Shown: positions 1 to 8,116, counted from the first letter of the stretch. The stretch is 12,859 bases of DNA from Ophiocordyceps camponoti-saundersi (nom. inval.) (GCA_003339415.1 PDHQ01000647.1:1-12859), one strand, 5' to 3'. The notes: generated from the sequence alone by a model not told the origin. Translations and numbers: made by a program.

Positions 1-42
1 TAGGAAAATGCGCTATTTTGTAGCATAGCTACAAAATTTGCT

Positions 43-138
43 AAGAAAAATACGTTTTATATTGATCTCTGCTTCGCTGGGAATTTTCTAGCAAATTTTG
101 TAGCATAGCTACAAAATAGCGCATAAAAATTCGAATTT
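43..138 (+). repeat. Direct repeat shared by both ends of the window (left copy)
   Basis: About 96 bases match 12756-12851 in the same orientation, apparently without differences, including an AAAAATACGTTTTAT word, a TTC-loop mini-hairpin (CTGCTTCGCTG) and one ATTTTGTAGC hairpin. Flanking bases differ on both sides (poly-A after the left copy, poly-T after the right copy). It is therefore a dispersed repeat copy rather than simple circular overlap, although an assembly-graph repeat end remains possible. Confidence 0.9.
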
Positions 139-170
139 AAAAAAAAAAATTAATCAATATAAAACCTACT

Positions 171-300
171 AGCATATTTTGCTGCACATTTTTTATAAAA
201 AAATACGCAGGAAAATAAGCGCCACCGTGCCTGCCTGCCTGCGTATTTTTTTATAAAAAATGTGCTGGCTGGCTGGCAGGGACGCTTGCGCCACCCAGAG
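171..300 (+). repeat. 28-bp-arm hairpin element, copy 1
   Basis: Arms at 184-211 and 238-265 are perfect reverse complements (GCACATTTTTTATAAAAAAA followed by TACGCAGG). The loop begins AAAATAAGCGCCACC and ends in TGCC/CCTG units. The element is preceded by CTACTAGCATATTTTGCT and followed by GGCTGGCTGGCAGGGACGCTTGCGCCACCC. The same arrangement recurs near 5609 and 9389 with different numbers of CCTG units in the loop, a slippage signature. Confidence 0.9.
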
Positions 301-798
301 GGGAGGGTGTGAAAAATAAGCTGGCATATTTTCGTGCCAGCCTGCCTGCCAGCCTGTCTGCCTGCCAGGCTGGCAGGCTGCTGCTTCGCAGCGAAAATCA
401 GCTATAATAAATGAATAAAAAAACAAGGGTAAACGGGGCTTGCTTGTATCACAAGCACATAAATTAAACTCGATTAATCACATAAAGCTGAACAGGAATT
501 TTATTTTATTCCACTCCCAGCTCTAGCTCTAGCTCTACTCCACTCCACTCCACAGGAAGTAGAGGGGCGTCATATCGGTTCGTCATGCTGCGGGTATATA
601 TAAACCGGATTTTTACTCACGCATACACTAGCAAATTATTAGCGCGCTTATTTTTATCATACCCGCCAGGGTATAAAAATATGCACGAATAAAAATTCTA
701 ATTTTATGGTTATTAGCAGCAGAATAAATAAAACCCTATAGCTAGAACTAGAGCACAAAAAATAAATTTATAAGTGCTTACTTAATACAATAACAATA

Positions 799-3369
799 AT
801 GACAATGAAAAAAGCAAAAAGATTATTCAATAGATTATATAAAACCTCAGTAATTATAGGTTTAGTAGTTATTTTAATTACAATAGCATCGGTAATATTG
901 GGGATAGTTAAATTAAATTTAAACCAAGATATGCTATACACAGATTGTATTTTAGGAAAATTTCTAGATATAAAAACCAAACCTGTGGCAGATCCGGATA
1001 ATAAGTGAGAGGCAAGTATGTACCTTGCACAAAAATTGGGTCTGAATAAAATAACAGTACCAAGTGGGATTAATATTGGCCCAGTTATTTTCTGAATTGC
1101 TGTTGGTATCATAATAGCTCTTAATTTTATATGAGAAAATCTTAATTTAGCTGCATATATATTAGTAGTTTACATATTTGCTCGATGTTTAATAACAAAT
1201 TTTGTGGCCAAACATATTATTAAGGGAAAAAACTTTAATAAAAATATGTTAAAAATTTTATGACAACAAAAAAATAAAATAGCATTTTTTTTATTTAAGC
1301 TTGGCTTAATAATGATGCCTGTAAGGATCATAATTAGATTAATTATGTTAAGTGCCTTTGATTTTGGTGATAATTTTATATGTTGTTCAATAGTGGTATC
1401 ATTATGTTTACCTTATTTATTCTATATTTCGAATATAGTAACAAAACTAATAAAAAAAATTAAGATAGAAAGACAAGACCTAAGATTGTTTAATGACCAT
1501 GTTATAAAAAATGTAAATATGTATAACATATTGAGAATAACGACAGTCTTATTTTTGGCTAAGTATTATTTTTATTGTTACTTAGGGTTATTAATTATTA
1601 TTACTGTGTTAATATATTATTATGCAAAAAATGATATACCATTGCTATTTGTAAATATATGGGATACCATCTCCTCAATACTACGTAAGACCCGTATTTT
1701 TAAGGCTTGGTCACGCATCTTTAGCTACAGCTCTGCTACTACTAATAAATATGGTAAGAGTCCCTTCGATAACCCAAATACTGTTAAATCAGCCGTAACA
1801 ATCCCCCCGCTGACTTTAGGGTTTGTAGGCCAATTGAGTTTTGTAGGTTTAGTAGCATCACAAACAGCTACTGAAGCATATAATAAACAAGTAGTAAGTT
1901 TAGGCGAAAGTAATACATCGGAAGAACAAGAAGAACGTTTAAATGTTGCTTTAACTGAAACCTGGGAATATACCAGAGTAAAAACAATAACTGTGACTGG
2001 GAATCTGAATAATACAAAACACATTGTTCCGTTTGATCCTAATAATACTAATGCTAATAAAGTAAAAGTTGTTAATTTATTAAATGGCCCATGTAATAGG
2101 CGTATTGGACAGGATTATGCTAATGCTACTAGTCCATGAGAAAGGGAAAAGATGAATGCTATAGCCAGGTCTCCGATATTGGCTATGACTCGTCAACAGG
2201 GATGAGGATTAGAAAGAACACAAGTACCAAACTTATATCATGATACCGGTGGTACAATAAGTTTTAAACCACTAGTTTTATTCGCAAATGGTAATTATAT
2301 AGGTTCAATAGCAAAACTTAATAATCTAACATATTTAGTAACTTTAATTGGGCGAGAAGAAAGTTATAATTCAATAAGACGGTTTGGGGAAACTCATTAT
2401 ATATTTGACGCAAGCGATCGAGCTCGACAAATTGGGGGCGAATTAGCTCCAGTACAAAAAGTTCTTAGACATTTGGAAAGCAATTATGGTATGTATTTAC
2501 CTGATAAACTACAAGCTATGAATGTCATAGTAGTAGCGGAAGTGGCAAAAGGTAAAATTCCCGGTACACTTAGGTTACTTAGACCAGGTGGCCCAGGGTT
2601 CACAGATTTAAATAGTATGGCTAGAAGTAACGATGATTATTACCGTTTGGCTAAAAATGATTGAGAAGATAGCTCATGAAATTTTAATACTCAACAGGAA
2701 TTAAGTAAATGATCCCGAGTTAAATATATAAAAAATTCAATTAATGAAATGAAATTTCAACAAGGTGAAATAGCCAAAAATTCGTGGCAGGATTGTAGAA
2801 AACAATTAGATGGATTACTTGTTGATTATTTTGAAAACAGCCATAGTATAAGTTCAGTAGCAGCTAATACCGTTAATATGAATTTCCCAAGTATTAGCAT
2901 GATGGGTAATACTATAGCTGCAGAAAATCCTTTTCTTAGAGCTTATTTAAATAGAGCAGCAGATTGCCCTATATTATTACTCAGAAGCGACCACAGCAGT
3001 GAACCATTCTCACTTAATACTAATACTGATACCTTTATAGGAATGAATCACAGTAGAGAAAAATTACTCTCGGTTGTAGATCAAAACAGGCATATATTAT
3101 TTGGGTCTAGTGGTGATTGCTATGCTGTTAGTGGTTATAAAGCCTCTATGGAAGTATTATATATGAAATACCCAATATTTGCTACAGAGCCACTAATCTA
3201 TAATGTAACAAGTGATGAAAATCTTTATAACTGTCGCCGGGATTTAGGATTTCCAGTACCAGAAAATGCTTTTACTAATAAATTTACTTTTAATATTTTA
3301 AACAGACAGGATGGTTATATATTATATCGACACGTGTTGCCGCCGGTATGTCTCCATTATGATAGTTAA
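799..3369 (+). CDS. Orphan 856-aa multi-spanning membrane protein (mitochondrial code, TGA = Trp)
   Basis: I do not recognise the family. A single frame runs from ATG 799 to TAA 3367 under genetic code 4. It has nine in-frame TGA codons (1006, 1093, 1132, 1261, 2137, 2203, 2662, 2677, 2710) beside about four TGG, so it looks like several pieces only with the standard code. Stop TAA 763 lies upstream; ATG 799 is the first ATG, with a second at 805. Hydrophobic segments, by eye, lie at residues 18-37, 92-111, 118-137, 161-185, 193-214 and 248-276. A largely soluble part of about 560 residues follows, with AVTIPPLTLGFVGQLSFVGL near 334-353 and a Gly/Pro stretch LRPGGPGFTDL near 595. No LAGLIDADG, GIY-YIG, polymerase or respiratory-chain motif was seen. 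It lies upstream of trnA, in the rnl-nad2 interval where Fusarium carries a large unknown ORF (LV-uORF); that positional analogy is inference. An intact 2.57-kb frame amid repeat decay suggests selection or recent arrival. Confidence 0.85.
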
Positions 3370-3505
3370 TTTTTTTATTTTTTATATATATTAGTTTTGT
3401 TTTGTTCTCACCTCTGGGGCTCCGCCTTGCTTTTATCTTCTAGCTCTAGAAAAATCGACTAAAGATCAAAACAAAACGTATTTTTGTCGCGGCCAGCGCA
3501 GCGCA

Positions 3506-3560
3506 TATTTTTCACACCCTAGCTAAATTTTGTAGCTATGCTACAAAATAGCGCAGGGTG
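3506..3560 (-). repeat. ATTTTGTAGC hairpin element, minus orientation
   Basis: Reads TATTTTTCACACCCTAGCTA, then the hairpin at 3527-3549 (10-bp stem, TAT loop), then AGCGCAGGGTGGCG. An outer CACCCT/AGGGTG stem encloses the inner hairpin. It is the reverse complement of the right part of the double-hairpin elements at 8117, 8414 and 11098, and matches 12618-12673. Confidence 0.85.
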
Positions 3561-3641
3561 GCGCTTATTTTCCTGCGTATTTTTTTATAAAAAATGTGCA
3601 GGAAAATATGCTAGCAGCTCTACAAAAATTTAGCGCTACTA
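3561..3641 (+). repeat. TTTTTTTATAAAAAA hairpin repeat, copy a
   Basis: Contains GCGCTTATTTTCCTGC, a T-run/TATAAAAAATGTGCAGG hairpin, ATGCTAGCAGCTCTACAAAA and ATTTAGCGCTACTAG. It closely matches 10641-10723 inside nad2 intron 1, and its right half also precedes the element at 5609. It appears to be a relative of the 28-bp-arm element without the long loop. Confidence 0.85.
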
Positions 3642-3956
3642 GGAATAAAATTCCTGCTTCGCTGCGCAAGCTATAAGTCCCCTGCGCAAGCTGTGAATTT
3701 TATTCCCAGCAGTAAGCAGGCGCTTATTTTTATGCCTAAAATTTAATTTAGGCCTAGCGCTCATTTAATTTAATTTAATATCATGGTATAGTATGATATG
3801 GGTATAGGTGTGGCTAGCCTAATTTTAGTAATTTATAAATAAATTACCGTCTTTCTTAGGCTAACATTGACATTATTATACGAGGAGTGCATTTTTTTTT
3901 AATAGAACAGTTAAATTTTATATACCTAACACTAGTACGACTCATCTCGTATCAAA

Positions 3957-4029
3957 GGGGATATGGTTTAATTAGGTAGAATGTTGACTTTGCATGTCAA
4001 AGGTCTAGGTTCGATTCCTAGTATCTCCA
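3957..4029 (+). tRNA. trnA: tRNA-Ala (UGC)
   Basis: A cloverleaf can be drawn: acceptor GGGGATA with TATCTCC, anticodon stem TTGAC/GTCAA with loop TTTGCAT giving anticodon UGC, and a T loop TTCGATT. It decodes GCN alanine codons in the mitochondrion. It is the first tRNA of the tight trnA-trnF-trnK trio and lies about 590 bases after the orphan ORF. The 3' CCA is not encoded. Confidence 0.96.
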
Positions 4030-4033
4030 ATAA

Positions 4034-4106
4034 GCCTGTGAAGCTCAATTGGTTGAGCAGAACGTTGAAGTTGTTTTGGTTGTAAGTTCAAGTCTTACCG
4101 CGGGCA
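4034..4106 (+). tRNA. trnF: tRNA-Phe (GAA)
   Basis: Acceptor GCCTGTG pairs with CGCGGGC (two G-T pairs). D stem GCTC/GAGC, anticodon loop TTGAAGT giving GAA, T stem GTAAG/CTTAC with loop TTCAAGT. The anticodon stem GAACG/TGTTT is weak, with two G-T pairs. It starts four bases after trnA and four bases before trnK, which suggests release from one precursor transcript. Confidence 0.95.
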
Positions 4107-4110
4107 TAAA

Positions 4111-4183
4111 AGGACTTTAGTATAAAGGTGATTACATATGACTTTTAATCATTAAAATGTAGGTTCGAATCCTGCAAGTCCTA
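4111..4183 (+). tRNA. trnK: tRNA-Lys (UUU)
   Basis: Acceptor AGGACTT pairs with AAGTCCT. The anticodon loop CTTTTAA carries UUU, with a T-T mismatch at the outer end of the anticodon stem. The T arm is TGTAG-TTCGAAT-CTGCA-like. It reads AAR lysine codons and is the last tRNA of the compact trio. Confidence 0.93.
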
Positions 4184-4268
4184 AGAGCAGCCAGCCTAAT
4201 CCTGTATGCACTATGCAGCCATAAGTATGAATTTAGCAGTAATTTAGTAGAGGTTTTTATGGAATGGA

Positions 4269-4308
4269 CAGGTATGGTATGGTATAGTATGGTATGGTAT
4301 GGTTTCTA
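4269..4308 (+). repeat. ATGGT pentanucleotide tandem repeat
   Basis: GGTATGGTATGGTATAGTATGG and further units, with one variant unit. It ends in GGTTTCTATG, which recurs after a shorter ATGGT run near 9086-9102. This is slippage-prone simple sequence with no sign of function. Confidence 0.85.
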
Positions 4309-4523
4309 TGAATTTTTTTTTATTTATTTTATATATAGTCCTAGCTCTACTCTAACACTATTTCAAGGAGTCGTGAGCGATTTTTCTGTGCTGTGGAAGA
4401 TTTAGGCGCGTGCTAGAGCTAGAAAGCGTGTTTCCAGCCCAGTAATTTTTCAGGAGCTCTACTCTACACATTTTGCCAATTTTCCTGAGCTCTAGCTCTA
4501 CTAGCGGCCGTTATTTTCCTAAT

Positions 4524-4542
4524 AGCGCAGCGAAGCTGCGCT
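4524..4542 (+). repeat. GC mini-hairpin with GAA loop
   Basis: AGCGCAGC and GCTGCGCT flank a GAA loop. It belongs to a set of GC-stem hairpins with GAA (or TTC on the other strand) loops scattered through the window, for example CGCCCCGAAGGGGCG at 6494, 8139, 8436 and 11114. Confidence 0.8.
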
Positions 4543-4635
4543 GCATATTTTTGCAAAAATGCGCAGCCGTATCCACCGTAGGAATTTTATTCCGCAGCAG
4601 GAAAAACGCAGCTGCGCAGAAAATGTACCTGCATA

Positions 4636-4678
4636 TTTTTCACACCCTAGCTAAATTTTGTAGCTATGGTGTGAAAAA
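4636..4678 (+). repeat. Deletion-derived hairpin element
   Basis: Perfect 11-bp arms TTTTTCACACC and GGTGTGAAAAA enclose CTAGCTAAATTTTGTAGCTAT. Compared with full elements, the right half of the ATTTTGTAGC hairpin and the AGCGCAGGGTG arm are missing, so one inner arm has been joined to the opposite outer arm. It continues into TCAGCTGGCGTAAATTT, the right end of the 8117 element. Confidence 0.75.
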
Positions 4679-4716
4679 TCAGCTGGCGTAAATTTTATAT
4701 TTAAAGTTTTTTTAGC

Positions 4717-4739
4717 ATTTTGTAGCTATGCTACAAAAT
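4717..4739 (-). repeat. ATTTTGTAGC hairpin, isolated copy
   Basis: Stem ATTTTGTAGC/GCTACAAAAT with a TAT loop, followed at once by ACGGTAGCATAGCTACC, a second small palindrome sharing the TAGCATAGCTA centre. Confidence 0.85.
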
Positions 4740-5131
4740 ACGGTAGCATAGCTACCTAAAATAAAAAAAACTAGTTTTTTAGGGATATTATGAATTTTTT
4801 TAATTATTATATAATTATAAAAAATACGTTTTAGGAATTCCTATAATTCCTAAAACCCTCTATAAAACTATATGTAAAATAAATAAAAGAAAAGATAAAA
4901 ATGTGCAGAGCTCGAGCTCGGTGATTTTATTCCCCTCTAAGCCCAACCCAAGCCCAAGCCCAGCGAAGCACCCTAAACCTAAGCCCTGCGAAGCAGCCCT
5001 ACGTAAAAATTCTTAATATAAAATCAAATAAAACGTATTTTTTTTTTGGAGTACCCGGAGGGTGTGAAAATCAGCGCATAAAAATATATAATAAAGTAAT
5101 AATAATAATTAATTAACCTTCAATGTTACAA

Positions 5132-5218
5132 ACAGATGTGCCGAAATTGGAATACGGGGTGGCGTTAGGTGCCAAAGAGTTAACACGGCTCGTGTAGGTT
5201 CGAGTCCTACCATCTGTA
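5132..5218 (+). tRNA. trnL: tRNA-Leu (UAG)
   Basis: An 87-base class II tRNA with a long variable arm. Acceptor ACAGATG pairs with CATCTGT, the anticodon loop GTTAGGT gives UAG, and the T arm is GTAGG-TTCGAGT-CCTAC. It reads CUN leucine codons. This UAG isoacceptor follows trnK in the trn cluster I recall for filamentous ascomycetes. Confidence 0.95.
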
Positions 5219-5846
5219 AAAGCAAATTTGTTGTTTTGCTTATTTTTTTAATTTTAGTAGAGTAGTAGCTCCTGAGCTGCCTGCAGCTGCACTATTACTA
5301 CTGCGCATTTTTTTGCTAACATTTTAGCGATAAATCCACGCAGGAATTTTATTCCCAGCAGTAGAGCTAGCAGGCGCTGGGGTGCGATAAAAATATGCAG
5401 TGTAAAATTTTCTAACATATTTTCCCGCCAGGAATAAAATTCCCAGCAGCTCTAGCTCTACTGCGCGCGCATTTTTCTATCTACAACTACCCTAGGCAGT
5501 TTTAGCGCACTTGCCTGCCAGGAATAAAATTCCCAGCCAGCCAGCATATTTTTCTAGCAAAGCAAGCGAATAAAATTCCTAGCAGCTCTACAAAAATTTA
5601 GCGCTACTAGCATATTTTGCTGCACATTTTTTATAAAAAAATACGCAGGAAAATAAGCGCCACCGTGCCTGCCTGCCTGCCTGCCTGCGTATTTTTTTAT
5701 AAAAAATGTGCTGGCTGGCTGGGAATTTTATTCCTGGCTGGCTGGGAATTTTATTCCTGGCAGGGACGCTTGCGCAGGCAGGCTGGCAGGCAGGCTGGCT
5801 AGAAAAATATGCAGGCTCAGCGCAGTAAAATATAAAAAAAATATAA
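5219..5846. other. Intergenic spacer between trnL and trnQ, repeat-filled
   Basis: No gene is supported. It contains several GGAATAAAATTCCCAGCAG / GGGAATTTTATTCC short palindromes, AGCTCTAGCTCTACTGCGCGC blocks, and the largest copy of the 28-bp-arm element (5609-5776). Short frames that can be drawn across it consist of repeat sequence on both strands. Confidence 0.7.
5609..5776 (+). repeat. 28-bp-arm hairpin element, copy 2 (expanded)
   Basis: Perfect arms at 5622-5649 and 5684-5711. The loop carries five CCTG-type units, against three in copy 1 and two in copy 3. To the right, GGCTGGCTGGGAATTTTATT is duplicated, so it is the most expanded of the three copies. It is preceded by AGCAGCTCTACAAAAATTTA. 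Confidence 0.9.
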
Positions 5847-5920
5847 TATGTCGTAGATTAAATAGGTAAATCAGGAATTTTTGGTATTCTCTAATGGGTG
5901 TTCGATTCACCTCGACATAA
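5847..5920 (+). tRNA. trnQ: tRNA-Gln (UUG)
   Basis: Acceptor TATGTCG pairs fully with CGACATA, D stem GATT/AATC, anticodon stem GGAAT/ATTCT with loop TTTTGGT giving UUG, and T arm GGGTG-TTCGATT-CACCT. The U1-A72 first pair is typical of glutamine tRNAs. An unrelated 60-codon minus-strand frame overlaps it and is not a gene. Confidence 0.95.
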
Positions 5921-6057
5921 GCAATAGGGTTTATTGGTTTGCTTTGCTATAGGCTATACTTACGTTTGCTGCACAATGCATGGTGACAGTAAATATAAAT
6001 AAAATTATAAAAACATACAATACATTATTGTACTTATAACTGCTTAATGTTTTTAAA

Positions 6058-6131
6058 GGTAGGTATAGCTCAATTGGTAGAGCGACTATTTGTGATATAG
6101 TTAGGTCTTGGTTCGAGTCCAGGTCTCTACC
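6058..6131 (+). tRNA. trnH: tRNA-His (GUG)
   Basis: Acceptor GTAGGTA with TCTCTAC has one T-C mismatch. An extra G at 6058 can pair with discriminator C 6131, giving the G-1:C73 pair that marks histidine tRNAs. D stem GCTC/GAGC; anticodon stem ACTAT/ATAGT is perfect with loop TTGTGAT (GUG); T arm CTTGG-TTCGAGT-CCAGG. Confidence 0.96.
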
Positions 6132-6133
6132 CA

Positions 6134-6310
6134 GGGGTGGGGGGGGGGGAGGGCAGGGTGCCTCAGTAATTTAAATTTTCTTTTGTTCCGGGGTCGAGGT
6201 ACCCTTCCTTTTACCCCTTCGCCGCCCCTTGTGGGCGGCCTGCGGGGAGACTTCGTCACCCCGCAGGCCGGCGGTATACGAATATTATAGGCTTGAGGCG
6301 GCCGCAGTAT
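6134..6310 (+). repeat. GC cluster with G-runs and strong stem-loops
   Basis: It starts with GGGGTGGGGGGGGGGAGGGC immediately after trnH, giving several G-runs that could form a quadruplex. It then has arms GCCGCCC (6221-6227)/GGGCGGC (6233-6239) and the longer GGCCTGCGGGG (6237-6247)/CCCCGCAGGCC (6259-6269), which share bases and so exclude one another. It ends near GGCGGCCGCAG. Its composition is unlike the AT-rich neighbours. Confidence 0.75.
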
Positions 6311-6390
6311 AATCTACAATATACAGGTAGCTTACTATAATAGGTATATTTTCAATAAATGTATATTAAAAATAATATGAAAAAATGATA

Positions 6391-6457
6391 TGCGCTACCT
6401 GCACATTTTCCTGCGCAAGCTAGTGTTGCAGTTGGAAAATACGCTGGTATGCGTAAA
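6391..6457 (+). repeat. Dispersed repeat, inverted partner at 8531-8593
   Basis: TGCGCTACCTGCACATTTTC and CTAGTGTTGCAGTTGGAAAA read identically on the minus strand of 8531-8593, apart from a short indel near the right end (ACGCTGGTATGCG against AGGTATGCG). Confidence 0.85.
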
Positions 6458-7059
6458 ATTAGATTGAGGCACTCCCTGCCAGCATATTTTTCACGCCCCG
6501 AAGGGGCGCTACGATAGAAAAATGCGCAGGCAGGGAGGCAGCTTTAGCGCACGCATAAAAAATTGAGTGAATAAAACTCATTATAAGTAGCCTTATAACC
6601 GCCATTATAGCTTACACGGTTAAGTGGCTTATTTTGCAGCAGAGCAGGTTTGGTGTTAATTTGCTAGATTATATGAATAACCCTTTCCCTATAATTTTTT
6701 ACATGTTTAATTTAGGTATTGTAAGAAAAGTAGTGTCTGAAGTTATAGGTGAGGTCTTAAATGGTAATAAGACCACTATGAGATTAGGTGGTGGTAATAA
6801 TACCAATGTGACGTTAGTAGCCTCAGGTGGTGATTTTTAATCAAAACCACGTACACATAATAATGGTCAAATAAAAGTTAGGCAGATAAGACGTAGAAGA
6901 ATGTACGAAGGTGGAATTATGAGAAGCACGGAAAGATTACGTCATCCAAAAATTTATCTTAATAATGACTATGGTGGCGCTTACATGATGGATAATAATA
7001 ACCATAATAATAGCGATAATAACTACAATAATAATGGTTATCAAGGTAACAACAGAGGA

Positions 7060-7203
7060 GGAATTTTATTCATTTTTAAAATGCGCTGCGCATTTTTTAT
7101 AAAAAAATACGCAGCGTAAATTTTAAAAATTAATGTTTTTATTTGTGCGTATTTTGTAGCATAGCTACAAAATCTGCGCGTATATATAAAAAATAAAAAC
7201 ATT
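7060..7203 (+). repeat. Tandem pair of hairpin elements inside the decayed ORF
   Basis: The first unit (about 7069-7128) has outer arms ATTTTTAAAAT/ATTTTAAAAAT and inner GCGCTGCG/CGCAGCG around a T-run/A-run. The second (7131-7203) starts AATGTTTTTATTTGTGCG and ends AAATAAAAACATT, which are inverted termini of 13 bases, with an ATTTTGTAGC hairpin (7151-7173) inside. The left terminus recurs at 7996. Coding-like sequence stops at the left edge and resumes at the right edge. Confidence 0.8.
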
Positions 7204-7257
7204 CCTGCTGGACGAAATAATATACCAAATTCACAGAACAGTGGTTACGGGGCGCAC

Positions 7258-7282
7258 ATTTTTGTAGCTATGCTACAAAAAT
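7258..7282 (-). repeat. ATTTTTGTAGC hairpin inserted in the decayed ORF
   Basis: ATTTTTGTAGC/GCTACAAAAAT arms around TAT, flanked by GCGCAC and ACGCACAGAC. It separates two similar Asn/Ser-rich coding-like stretches (SQNSGYG before, ANSQNSS after). Confidence 0.85.
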
Positions 7283-8116
7283 ACGCACAGACAAGGTGCC
7301 GCAGGAAATAATATGGCAAATTCACAGAATAGTAGTCGAATAAACTCTAGCTCTAGAGCTAGAGGTGGTATAGCGCGTATTAGAAGAAATATAAATAATT
7401 TTATAGCGCCAGTGGTACAATGGTGGGAAAGAACACGAGATCCTATAATTTCACCAGTAAGTTATCAAACTGCGGGTGATCTAGCATCTAGTCTAGATAC
7501 AGATCTGTTATTTCCTGATGGCTAAAATTAAGAAGTAACATAGTTAGCACAATGGAGGAACGAGTAAATCTAATAAATCAAGATATCAGGGAATTCCCGC
7601 AGTTAATGGTGACATTAGTGGGTTAAACATATGCAGTTCTAGCTTACAACTAGATAGGCTAGGTCCAATAAAAACATTAAGTGAAAGAGAAAAAACAATA
7701 TATTTGTTTTATAAGTATTAAACAATACCCCATGTGGGTGTGAATACCCACAACACACCAGGAATAGGGCGTGTGGCTATTGTGGACAGTGAATCACGAA
7801 TTAGCAGAACATTGCATGGTTTTAGTGTTTCACAGATTGCATATATGCGTGAGGGTGAATTAGTTAAATTAAATTAAAGAAGGTACCTTTTGGTAGAACT
7901 ATGTGATACCCAGTAAAAAATACATCAAATGATTGTAATGATATAGCTAATATGACTAGATTAACTAGATAGGGGAGGTTACTAAGTCTCCAGGAATGTT
8001 TTTATTTGTGCGTATTTAGTAGCATAGCTACAAAATCTGCGCCTGCGCCTGCGCGCATTTTTGGTTTTTCTTGAATCTTTGTAGCATAGCTACAAAATCT
8101 GCGACAAAAAATACGT

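Larger units (their letters stand above)
1..798. other. Repeat-rich intergenic spacer upstream of the orphan ORF
   Basis: No gene is supported here. The stretch holds a copy of the window-end direct repeat (43-138), two ATTTTGTAGC hairpins (15-37 and 95-117), a 28-bp-arm hairpin element (171-296), CTGG/CCTG-rich low-complexity sequence to about 385, and AGCTCT/CTCCA tandem units around 515-555. From about 560 to 798 the sequence is AT-rich and mostly unique. I saw no tRNA fold in it, although relatives usually carry trnT, trnE, two trnM and trnL just upstream of trnA; those are absent or lie outside the window. Confidence 0.7.
3370..3956. other. Intergenic spacer with hairpin repeats
   Basis: The first part (about 3500-3725) is made of repeat elements: an inverted-orientation hairpin element at 3506-3560 and a TATTTTTTTATAAAAAATGTGC-type repeat at 3561-3641, then CTGCTTCGCTGCGCAAGC and GAATTTTATTCCCAGCAG words. 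From about 3730 to 3956 the sequence is AT-rich and mostly unique, with imperfect ATGGTATAG repeats (3782-3803) and a possible TACGAG/CTCGTA stem ahead of trnA. No gene was seen. Confidence 0.7.
4184..5131. other. Intergenic spacer between trnK and trnL, repeat-filled
   Basis: No gene is supported. Contents in order: ATGGT pentamer tandem repeat (about 4269-4305); AGCTCTA-rich sequence; a GAA-loop hairpin at 4524-4542; a deletion-derived hairpin at 4636-4678; an ATTTTGTAGC hairpin at 4717-4739 followed by GGTAGCATAGCTACC; a word TATGAATTTTTTTAATTATT near 4789 that recurs near 10562; a TTTTAGGAATTCCTATAATTCCTAAAA inverted repeat near 4829-4855; and CCCAAGCCCAGCGAAGC motifs near 4943-5000. A short ORF that can be drawn at 4473-4691 consists of these repeats. 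Confidence 0.7.
6132..6560. other. GC-rich cluster and repeats after trnH
   Basis: No gene is supported. The left part (6132-6310) is far richer in G and C than its surroundings. The right part holds an inverted dispersed repeat (6391-6457, matching 8531-8593 on the other strand), the GAA-loop GC hairpin at 6494-6508, and GCAGGCAGGGAGGCAGC-type low-complexity sequence. A 60-codon frame through the GC cluster has no coding look. Confidence 0.7.
6562..7972 (+). pseudogene. Decayed orphan ORF, split by stops, frameshifts and inserted hairpin elements
   Basis: I do not recognise the family. Open stretches follow one another. Frame 1 runs from 6562 (IEWIKLIISSLITAIIAYTV, a likely membrane segment, TGA read as Trp) to TAA 6838, then 6841 to about 7060 (Arg-rich QIRRRR, then Asn-rich NNNHNNSDNNYNNN). 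7204-7525 contains IPNSQNSGYG and MANSQNSS, an imperfect duplication, then NFIAPVVQWWERTRDP, ending at TAA 7523. Frame 3 runs from 7518 with TAA 7536, TAG 7545, TAA 7719 and TAA 7875 (NTPGIGRVAIVDSES, SVSQIAYMREGELVKLN). Frame 2 runs 7877-7969. Two hairpin insertions (about 7060-7203 and 7251-7298) lie within it. Continuity of amino-acid character across the breaks argues for a recent gene, not random ORFs. It may be unrelated to the 856-aa ORF. Whether any piece is expressed is unknown. Confidence 0.65.

Noticed and set aside
768..2024. Minus-strand ORFs at 768-1112 and 1725-2024
   Set aside because: Both are shadows of the 856-codon + strand ORF and show no family resemblance.
799..3369. 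Reading 799-1008, 1312-2139, 2473-2664 and 2749-3369 as separate genes
   Set aside because: All four are in one frame and separated only by TGA, which is Trp in this code.
6562..7972. Decayed ORF as rps3 or a LAGLIDADG/GIY-YIG homing endonuclease
   Set aside because: No motif of either was visible, and in relatives rps3 lies in or near rnl rather than between trnH and trnM.
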